Source of the DNA: Sphingobacteriales bacterium
Lineage (GTDB): Bacteria; Bacteroidota; Bacteroidia; Chitinophagales; Chitinophagaceae
Assembly (NCBI GenBank): GCA_004294195.1
Contig: REAQ01000054.1
Span: 1-6,665 of the forward strand
Direction: 5' to 3'
Length of the DNA stretch: 6,665 nucleotides
Shown here piece by piece: positions 1 through 5,028 of this stretch (position 1 is its first letter; each line of letters opens with the position of its first letter). The position numbers and the translations under genes were made by a program. The notes below the pieces were generated by a model. That model was given only the letters and a program-made list of their open reading frames with translations, searched no databases and was not told the DNA's origin.

Positions 1-731
1 TTGAACTCTTCCTTATGATTGGAGATATATTTATTGATCTCGGCGTCAGTCACTTTAATGGAGCTGTCAGAAATGGTAGTGTAAGGAACAACTACATAAT
101 TCAGGCTTGCTACACTTGAGTTGTCTGCATTCATTTTCTCGATCATCCATTTGGGCATGTAAGAGCCCATGGAAAGAAGGGAAGTATATTTATCTGCCAG
201 GCTTCTGGTGATCAACGGTTCAATCAGCTGATCGTTTACCATTTTCACTTCTTCCTGCTTCTTGCTTTTCTTCACATTATTAAACCAGTTCTTTGCTGCC
301 TGAACATCAAAAGCACCGGTGTTGGGATTGGTGAACAGTTGTTTGAATTCTGCAGGAGCATCCTCAGAAAACAAAAGTTCACTCATTTCTTTAGGGGTGA
401 AAGCGAGGCCAAGCTTACTCGTTTGCTCATTGATCAATTCTTCCTGGATATATCCATTCCAAATGCTCTCAATGATGTTCTGGGTCATAACTTCGTTGCT
501 GGCCATGCCCTGCTGACGGTTGGATTCCTCGATCTGCCTTACCCGGTCATTGAATTCCATCCTGTCGATCTTATTGCCGTTGATAGAACCTACTGAACTG
601 GTTTCACCGGCAAAAAGACCGCTACTTCCGCCAATAAAGGCATCCTGGACCAAAAATCCGATCAAGCTCAGGGCGATCAGACTGGTAAGCAACACGGCAG
701 CTTTGTCACGCAACTGTTGGATAATAGACAT
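1..731 (-). CDS. PpiD/SurA-like membrane-anchored peptidyl-prolyl isomerase, 5' part only
   Basis: I translated this on the minus strand from the ATG at 731-729; 243 codons are visible and the frame is still open at the left edge. The product starts MSIIQQLRDKAAVLLTSLIA. A short cytoplasmic N-terminus is followed by one hydrophobic segment (about residues 11-30, ending GFLVQDAF). This is the PpiD-type layout: an uncleaved inner-membrane anchor with the rest in the periplasm. Residues about 47-60 read 'SVGSINGNKIDRMEF', the usual entry into the SurA_N-type chaperone domain, followed by long amphipathic helices. The rotamase (parvulin) domain expected in this family would lie beyond the window. 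The family helps fold outer-membrane and secreted proteins. The start is supported by a consensus promoter about 32 bases upstream, and there is no clear Shine-Dalgarno. The gene runs away from the putative origin. The family is fairly sure; whether the parvulin domain is active cannot be judged here. Confidence 0.85.
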   Translation of the reverse strand, partial: MSIIQQLRDKAAVLLTSLIALSLIGFLVQDAFIGGSSGLFAGETSSVGSINGNKIDRMEFNDRVRQIEESNRQQGMASNEVMTQNIIESIWNGYIQEELINEQTSKLGLAFTPKEMSELLFSEDAPAEFKQLFTNPNTGAFDVQAAKNWFNNVKKSKKQEEVKMVNDQLIEPLITRSLADKYTSLLSMGSYMPKWMIEKMNADNSSVASLNYVVVPYTTISDSSIKVTDAEINKYISNHKEEF

Positions 732-762
732 ATACTATTATAAATGTTTTTTAAAAGGGAGG

Positions 763-794
763 CAAAAATAGGTGAATTTGGGCTTATCAACAAA
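763..794 (-). promoter_or_regulatory. Bacteroidota-type promoter of the PpiD-like gene
   Basis: On the minus strand there is TTTG (794-791), a 20-base spacer, then TATTTTTG (770-763). This matches the Bacteroidota sigma-ABfr consensus, TTTG at -33 and TAnnTTTG at -7, with normal spacing (or 17 bases from the adjacent second TTG). Transcription would start near 756-758, leaving a short AT-rich leader before the ATG at 731. The -33 element overlaps the first DnaA-box-like site (784-792), so DnaA binding there could affect this promoter; that last point is inference. Confidence 0.7.
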
Positions 795-804
795 CTGTGG
801 AAAA
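784..804. promoter_or_regulatory. DnaA-box pair, left edge of the oriC candidate
   Basis: TTATCAACA (784-792, plus strand, one mismatch to TTATCCACA) is followed after three bases by TGTGGAAAA (796-804), which is TTTTCCACA on the minus strand and fits TTWTNCACA. The two sites face each other across ACT. The pair overlaps the -33 element of the leftward promoter. Confidence 0.5.
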
Positions 805-911
805 CAGGCAAAATATGCGCGGGAATTGGATTTGAGAAGTATATATACCATCCTTTCCACATATAGTTGTGTATTGCCCGGTATTATGGTAAGGGGATTT
901 CACAGGGATGG

Positions 912-971
912 TGTGGATAATCGGGATATTGGTGGATAAAGCCCATTTTTACCCATCCCGGATGTGGATGA
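912..971 (-). promoter_or_regulatory. Core DnaA-box array, three same-strand sites
   Basis: Three DnaA-box-like 9-mers lie on the minus strand: TGTGGATAA (912-920, exact complement of TTATCCACA), GGTGGATAA (931-939, one mismatch) and TGTGGATGA (963-971, one mismatch). Their starts are 19 and 32 bases apart. Same-strand arrays at short spacing are typical of the high-affinity part of bacterial origins, where DnaA first loads. Confidence 0.6.
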
Positions 972-1162
972 AATAGGAAAACTTGTTGATGGGCCGTATG
1001 TGTATTTTACCATTCAGGGGTGTTCAGAAAACTTATTAGTGACTATACCCATGTAAACTAACAGATGATCCGCCAAAGGTGCCGATCTTTTTTTCCGATG
1101 GTCTTTTTAATCCACCGTTGTGAATATATTGGCTAAACGCCGTGCTGGCTTAGATGAACTGT

Positions 1163-1192
1163 TGTGGATTGAATGTGAGTTGCCGTGGATAA
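1163..1192 (-). promoter_or_regulatory. Second DnaA-box pair near the AT-rich tract
   Basis: TGTGGATTG (1163-1171) keeps the 7-base core ATCCACA on the minus strand but has two mismatches at its outer end. CGTGGATAA (1184-1192) is TTATCCACG on the minus strand, one mismatch. Their starts are 21 bases apart on the same strand, close to the 19-base spacing in the core array. They lie about 60 bases before the AT-rich tract. Confidence 0.45.
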
Positions 1193-1250
1193 ACAGCCGA
1201 TCGGTATATTTCCAAAATTGCTACAAAAAACATATCCCCTAATTCACAGA

Positions 1251-1300
1251 CCTAATAGTAATAAGTATTTTTATAAATAATTAAGTATTAATAATACTAC
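1251..1300. other. AT-rich tract, candidate DNA unwinding element of oriC (and nadA leader)
   Basis: Only 7 of these 50 bases are G or C, the lowest GC stretch in the window. It begins 2 bases after a DnaA-box-like site (TAATTCACA, 1240-1248) and ends 5 bases before a consensus one (TTATGCACA, 1306-1314), which suits an unwinding element. At 1253-1264, TAATAGTAATAA reads 3'-AAT-AAT-GAT-AAT-5' on the plus strand, resembling DnaA-trio repeats. An imperfect palindrome sits at 1284-1298 (AGTATT-AAT-AATACT). The tract is also the immediate upstream region of nadA: TATTTTTA (1266-1273) is one base from the TAnnTTTG -7 consensus, but no convincing -33 TTG lies at the right distance, so I do not call a nadA promoter with confidence. 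Confidence 0.5.
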
Positions 1301-1305
1301 GGTTG

Positions 1306-1314
1306 TTATGCACA
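1306..1314 (+). promoter_or_regulatory. Consensus DnaA box overlapping the nadA start codon
   Basis: TTATGCACA fits TTATNCACA exactly and contains the nadA ATG (1308-1310). It closes the right side of the AT-rich tract. It could be part of the origin, a site where DnaA represses nadA, or a chance result of an ATG followed by His-Asn codons. Confidence 0.4.
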
Positions 1315-2300
1315 ATGATTTAGTACAGATTGGGAAACGAGGATTCTACGATGTGGCCATTAATCCCGCGCTGGATCTTTTCGCTGAGATCAAAAGATTG
1401 AAGAAAGAAAAGAATGCAGTGCTGCTGGCGCACTATTACCATGATGCGGATATACAGGACATCGCAGACTATATCGGGGATAGCCTGGGCCTTGCCCGTC
1501 AGGCAGAAAAGACCGATGCAGACATGATCGTATTTGCCGGTGTGCATTTTATGGCTGAAACTGCCAAGATCCTGAACCCCACCAAGAAGGTAGTGATCCC
1601 TGATCTCAAGGCAGGTTGCTCATTGAGCGACTCCTGTCCCCCACCCCTCTTTAAACGCTTTAAAGAGGCCCATCCTGACCACATCGTTATTTCCTATATC
1701 AACTGTAGTGCAGGCATCAAAGCGCTCAGTGACGTGATCGTGACGAGCTCTAACGCGCAATTTATCGTGGAGAGCTTTCCAAAGGAGCAGAAAATCATTT
1801 TTGCGCCCGATAAGAACCTGGGTGCCTACATCAACAAGGTGACGGGCAGGAACATGCTGCTATGGGACGGCGCCTGTATGGTGCATGAGATCTTCAGCAT
1901 GGAAAAGATTGCCCGGTTGAAAACACGCCACCCCGAGGCAAAGATGATCGCACATCCGGAATGTGAGGATCCGGTATTAAAGCTTGCTGATTTCATCGGG
2001 TCTACCACACAGCTATTGAAATTTACGGAGACGGACCCGGGTAATGCGTACATTGTGGCCACAGAAACCGGGATCCTGCATCAGATGATGAAGAACTCGC
2101 CGCAGAAGACTTTTATACCCGCACCTCCGCATAATGCATGTGCTTGTAACGATTGTCCGCATATGAAACTCAACACCCTGGATAAATTATACCTGTGTAT
2201 GGAGTATGAGCAGCCGGAGATCCTGATGGATGAGGAGTTGAGACTGGCTGCGCGGAAACCGATCGAGAGAATGCTGGAGCTTTCTAAAACCATCGGTTAA
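1308..2300 (+). CDS. nadA: Quinolinate synthase NadA
   Basis: This 330-residue protein matches NadA, which condenses iminoaspartate with dihydroxyacetone phosphate to give quinolinate, the second step of de novo NAD synthesis from aspartate. It works in the cytoplasm with an oxygen-sensitive [4Fe-4S] cluster. The three pseudo-repeated domains each carry landmarks: '[21 protein letters not shown]' (39-59), '[12 protein letters not shown]' (80-91) and '[14 protein letters not shown]' (97-110) with a cluster Cys at 104; '[21 protein letters not shown]' (130-150); '[11 protein letters not shown]' with Cys190; 'HPEC' (216-219); 'TETGILHQM' (252-260); and '[12 protein letters not shown]' (278-289), where Cys283 is the likely third ligand. 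The length is normal. The ATG at 1308 has no clear Shine-Dalgarno, but the next in-frame ATG lies far inside the conserved domain. nadB and nadC are not in the window. It is the first gene of a probable three-gene transcript, and its start lies at the edge of the oriC candidate. Confidence 0.95.
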   Translation: MHNDLVQIGKRGFYDVAINPALDLFAEIKRLKKEKNAVLLAHYYHDADIQDIADYIGDSLGLARQAEKTDADMIVFAGVHFMAETAKILNPTKKVVIPDLKAGCSLSDSCPPPLFKRFKEAHPDHIVISYINCSAGIKALSDVIVTSSNAQFIVESFPKEQKIIFAPDKNLGAYINKVTGRNMLLWDGACMVHEIFSMEKIARLKTRHPEAKMIAHPECEDPVLKLADFIGSTTQLLKFTETDPGNAYIVATETGILHQMMKNSPQKTFIPAPPHNACACNDCPHMKLNTLDKLYLCMEYEQPEILMDEELRLAARKPIERMLELSKTIG

Positions 2301-2309
2301 AAAACGTTG

Positions 2310-3208
2310 ATGAAATTCGTTTTAAGTTTTATTTTTTTATGGTGTTTTTTCACTGCTTCCGCACAGCGAAAAGATCAGACCTTACAAGCTGAAGTAGAAA
2401 ATATTTGCAAAGGTTTTCATGGATTGGTAGGTGTTGCAAAGGTTTTCATGGAGTGGTAGGTATTCACATCCTTCACATCCCTTCCGGAAAAACCGTTTCA
2501 GTGAATGCAGATACGGTGTTCCCAACGGCCTCGATGATTAAAATCCCGATCCTGATTGGGATAATGGATAAAATAAGAAACGGAAGCCTGGATTATCACG
2601 CCAATCTGATGTACAGGGATTCTTTGCTTTATCCAGGTGAAGATATCCTGGGTTCTTTCAAAGATAGCAGTGTAGTAAGTTTATCTAAAGTGATGATGTT
2701 GATGCTGACCACTTCGGATAATACAGCGAGCTTGTGGTTACAATCTTTGGCTGGTAGTGGAACCAGAATAAACACAATCCTAGATAGTGCAGGTTTCAAC
2801 AATACACGGGTGAATTCAAGGACACCCGGACGAGAAGAATTTAGAAAGAAATATGGGTGGGGACAAACCACACCAAGGGAGATGGTGGAGCTGATGAAGA
2901 TGATCTATCAACGTAAAATGCTTGATGAAAAATCTTCTAACCAGATGCTTCGATTGTTGGGCAGGAATTATTGGGATGAGCAAGCTATTTCCGAGATACC
3001 ACCGGATGTTTTTGTGGCATCAAAAAATGGCGCAGTGGATGCCAGCAGAAGTGAGACTTTACTGGTGATGGCACCATCATCGCCCTTCATTTTTTCCATT
3101 ATTACCAAAGAGCAACAGGATACATCCTGGGGGAATGATAACGAGGGATGGGTTCTAGCAAAAAAACTTTCGACGTTACTTTGGAGATACTATAGCAAAA
3201 AATCATGA
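2310..3208 (+). pseudogene. Secreted class-A-beta-lactamase-like serine hydrolase, frameshifted by a 29-bp duplication
   Basis: The ATG at 2310, 9 bases after nadA, starts a signal peptide (MKFVLSFIFLWCFFTASAQ, likely cut after about residue 18). This frame stops at TAG 2457-2459 after 49 residues. The catalytic domain continues in another frame from about 2436 to the stop at 3206-3208. Removing one 29-bp repeat joins the frames into 289 residues, a normal length for the beta-lactamase2 family. Numbered on that restored protein: nucleophile motif FPTASMIK (Ser65, Lys68), SDN (126-128), an omega-loop-like region ending GWGQTTPREM (173-182), and KNG (229-231) where true class A enzymes have KTG or KSG. 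I see no Glu at the spacing of Glu166 before the TTP. It is therefore probably a PBP-like or other serine hydrolase of the periplasm, not a proven beta-lactamase. A TTG at 2405 or GTG at 2453 could start the catalytic frame, but without a signal peptide. The ORF is otherwise intact, so the break is recent, reversible, or a sequencing or assembly error. Confidence 0.8.
2407..2464 (+). repeat. 29-bp imperfect tandem duplication that breaks the hydrolase frame
   Basis: Two adjacent 29-base copies (2407-2435 and 2436-2464) begin GCAAAGGTTTTCATGGA and differ at only two positions (T/G at 2424/2453, G/A at 2433/2462). Their boundary can slide two bases to the left. In its proper frame each copy encodes CKGFHG(L/V)VG(V/I), the start of the catalytic fold. 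Because 29 is not a multiple of three, the second copy shifts the frame and exposes TAG at 2457. The two differences mean the duplication is not brand new, or that it arose from diverged templates. Confidence 0.9.
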
Positions 3209-3816
3209 TCAAGACAGTAATTTTTGACCTGGGCGGCGTATTGATCGACTGGAATCCGGACTATCTCTACAAGACTATTTTTGACAGTGAGGAAGAGATG
3301 AGGTGGTTTTATGATAACATCTGCACGCCTGATTGGAATGAAGAGCAAGACGCAGGCAGGGATCTTCATGAAGGCACAGAAATTCTGGTCAAAAAGTTTC
3401 CGGAGCACGAACATAATATACGGGCGTACTATTCCCGATGGGAAGAAATGTTGAACGGTCCGATCCACGATACGGTTGAGATCTTCAAAGAACTGAAAGC
3501 GTCAAATTTTTATCAGATTTTGGCGTTAACAAACTGGAGTCACCAGACTTTTCCCATTGCATTGGAAAGGTTTGATTTCCTGCACTGGTTTGATGGTAAA
3601 GTGGTTTCTGGTGAAGAGAAGACAAGAAAACCATTTCTGGATATCTATGAAATGGTGATCAACCGGTTTAATGTGGATCCTGCTTCAGCAGTTTATATTG
3701 ACGACAATGTTCGTAACCTCGTGCCGGCCAGGGAGTTGGGAATGGCAGCGATTCACTTTAAAAACCCGGCCCAGCTCAGAGAAGAATTGAAAGCACTTGG
3801 TGTAAAACTGCTTTAA
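3205..3816 (+). CDS. HAD-superfamily phosphatase, subfamily IA (YihX-like)
   Basis: This 203-residue cytoplasmic HAD hydrolase has motif I 'VIFDLGGVLID' (5-15; nucleophile Asp8), motif II 'LALTNWS' (106-112; Thr109), motif III in 'EEKTRKP' (137-143; Lys139 or Lys142) and motif IV 'VYIDDN' (163-168; Asp166, Asp167). An alpha-helical cap occupies about residues 16-90, as in C1-cap subfamily IA. Position +2 from the nucleophile, normally the Asp general acid, is Gly10. The DxG form is common in YihX-like (glucose-1-phosphate phosphatase) and haloacid-dehalogenase-like proteins, so it need not mean loss of activity. The substrate is not predictable from sequence. The ATG overlaps the stop of the upstream hydrolase gene (ATGA, 3205-3208), suggesting co-transcription and translational coupling. 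The length is normal for the family. Confidence 0.88.
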   Translation: MIKTVIFDLGGVLIDWNPDYLYKTIFDSEEEMRWFYDNICTPDWNEEQDAGRDLHEGTEILVKKFPEHEHNIRAYYSRWEEMLNGPIHDTVEIFKELKASNFYQILALTNWSHQTFPIALERFDFLHWFDGKVVSGEEKTRKPFLDIYEMVINRFNVDPASAVYIDDNVRNLVPARELGMAAIHFKNPAQLREELKALGVKLL

Positions 3817-3888
3817 GAAAACTTTGGCCTTTTTAAATGTTGGACTTTGTGTGTTTGGCAGTCTATTTTCGAACAACCCAAAACAATT

Positions 3889-5022
3889 ATGCAAACACGT
3901 CTACTTTTTATTACGCTGCTGATCGCATTTTTTGCATCCTGCAGTAGTTCCAACAAGACGGTTACCTACGCTGAGAATCGTGCATTGAATGATGCATTGA
4001 AAAAGCTTGAGAAAAAGCCGAACGACCCCGAGATCCGAAAGGATGTCATCGATCTCTATCATCAGGCCGTAAACCAGCATGAACAACGCATTCAGGCTTA
4101 TAAAGGCAGTGTGGATATGGGCCGTTTTGATGCGATGATCGCAGAATATAATACCCTGCAGAAGATCAATGAATCCATTAGGACTTCTTCGGTGTTTCGC
4201 GAGGTGGATACCAAGAATTATAGTGCTGATATTCAGTCTGTGAGGGCTGAAGCTGCAGAGACTTTTTACCAGTCTGGTTTAAGAAACCTCGACTATGGCA
4301 CCAAGCGTGAAGCAAGGCGTGCCTATGATGATTTTCAACGGGCTAAACGCTATGTGAATCCATATAAAGATGTGGATGTATTGATGCGGACCGCCTATGA
4401 AGCTTCAGTAGTCAATGTACTCATCAACCCCATCCAGAATTCTTTTCCCGGGATGTGGAACAACAACAACTGGAATTTTGATCCAAGGATTCGTTTTCTG
4501 CATGAACAACTTGCGCGCGATTTGGGTGGACAATCAGGGACCAACCAGGTGAGATATTTCACTGATATAGATCTCCGCAGGTTGAACATCAGACCGGATG
4601 TGGTAGTAGATATCAACTGGAATTTTATGCAGAGTCCGCCCAATATCATCAATCGATATGACAAGCAGCTGAGCCGGAATATTGAGATCGGGAAAGATAC
4701 TAGCGGCAGACCCGTGTACCAAAATGTGCGTGCTACACTTCACGTCACCCGGTACCAAAATCCATCTAACGACATTGACTACCGTATAGTGGATGCAACC
4801 ACCAACCAGACCCTTGATTGGAACCGTGTACAAACAAGTTCTAACGGACAGATATTTGAAACAGCAACATTTACAGGTGATTCCCGTGCGTTGAGTCAGG
4901 ATGATTGGAGACTGGTGAATAACCGCGGTGGCAACGGAAACCAACAGGACCAAATGATCAGGGATATGTACGATGACTTGCTGCGGGAATTGCGGAACCG
5001 CATTTCTACAAGGGTATTCTAG
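3889..5022 (+). CDS. Lipoprotein of unknown function with helical, TPR-like N-terminal part
   Basis: I chose the ATG at 3889 (377 residues) because it begins a lipoprotein signal: MQTRLLFITLLIAFFASC, with basic Arg4, a hydrophobic core, and Cys18 after Phe-Ala-Ser as a plausible lipobox. An upstream TTG at 3847 would add a non-signal-like extension. After Ser-rich residues 19-21, residues about 28-170 are charged, helix-forming and TPR-like ('KKLEKKPNDPEIRKDVIDLY', 'AAETFYQSGLRNLDYGTKRE'). The C-terminal half is richer in beta-like and Asn/Asp-rich sequence ('MWNNNNWNFDP', 'RPDVVVDINWNFMQSPP') and ends NRISTRVF. I do not recognise a named family. The acidic surface-export signal seen after Cys in some Bacteroidota lipoproteins is absent, so a periplasm-facing location is more likely (inference). 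It lies 72 bases after the HAD gene, with no clear consensus promoter (TATTTTCG at 3864-3871 is one base off the -7 box but no -33 fits), and is convergent with feoB. Confidence 0.8.
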   Translation: MQTRLLFITLLIAFFASCSSSNKTVTYAENRALNDALKKLEKKPNDPEIRKDVIDLYHQAVNQHEQRIQAYKGSVDMGRFDAMIAEYNTLQKINESIRTSSVFREVDTKNYSADIQSVRAEAAETFYQSGLRNLDYGTKREARRAYDDFQRAKRYVNPYKDVDVLMRTAYEASVVNVLINPIQNSFPGMWNNNNWNFDPRIRFLHEQLARDLGGQSGTNQVRYFTDIDLRRLNIRPDVVVDINWNFMQSPPNIINRYDKQLSRNIEIGKDTSGRPVYQNVRATLHVTRYQNPSNDIDYRIVDATTNQTLDWNRVQTSSNGQIFETATFTGDSRALSQDDWRLVNNRGGNGNQQDQMIRDMYDDLLRELRNRISTRVF

Positions 5023-5028
5023 AGATTT

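Larger units (their letters stand above)
784..1314. other. Candidate chromosomal replication origin (oriC)
   Basis: The 576-base gene-free interval between two divergent genes carries many 9-mers resembling the DnaA box TTATCCACA. Full matches to TTWTNCACA lie at 796-804 (minus), 912-920 (minus, TGTGGATAA, perfect) and 1306-1314 (plus, TTATGCACA). One-mismatch sites to TTATNCACA lie at 784-792 (plus), 931-939 (minus), 963-971 (minus), 1119-1127 (minus), 1184-1192 (minus) and 1240-1248 (plus). Weaker ones lie at 853-861 and 1163-1171. With equal base frequencies I estimate about 0.03 full matches by chance in this length on both strands, against three seen. The box cluster is followed by a very AT-rich tract (1251-1300), as in a DNA unwinding element. 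The flanking genes diverge, which fits leading-strand orientation on both arms. Bacteroidota origins are often not beside dnaA, so the absence of dnaA here is not a counter-argument. Alternatively this could be a DnaA-regulated promoter region. I see no small gene in the interval. Confidence 0.65.

Noticed and set aside
319..771. Plus-strand ORFs at 319-771
   Set aside because: They are shadows of the minus-strand PpiD-like gene, with low-complexity, non-protein-like sequence and no recognisable domains.
905..959. GGGATGG / CCATCCC inverted repeat as a hairpin or operator
   Set aside because: Only 7 bases per arm with a 41-base gap, inside the DnaA-box cluster; this is likely chance.
2405..3208. 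Intact 267-residue hydrolase starting at TTG 2405
   Set aside because: The first residues (MQRFSWIGRCC) are an out-of-frame reading of the first repeat copy and lack a signal peptide, whereas a good signal peptide with the matching continuation starts at 2310 in another frame. The frameshifted model explains both.
2310..3208. Antibiotic-resistance beta-lactamase
   Set aside because: The gene is frameshifted, KTG is replaced by KNG and no Glu166 equivalent is visible; only the fold-level resemblance can be supported.
3847..3888. TTG start at 3847 for the lipoprotein gene
   Set aside because: It would put 14 non-hydrophobic residues ahead of a clear lipoprotein signal peptide; the ATG at 3889 gives a proper signal and lipobox.
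3817..3888. Terminator or promoter between the HAD and lipoprotein genes
   Set aside because: I find no stable hairpin with a T-run, and the -7-like TATTTTCG has no -33 TTTG at a normal distance (nearest spacings are 14 and 37 bases).
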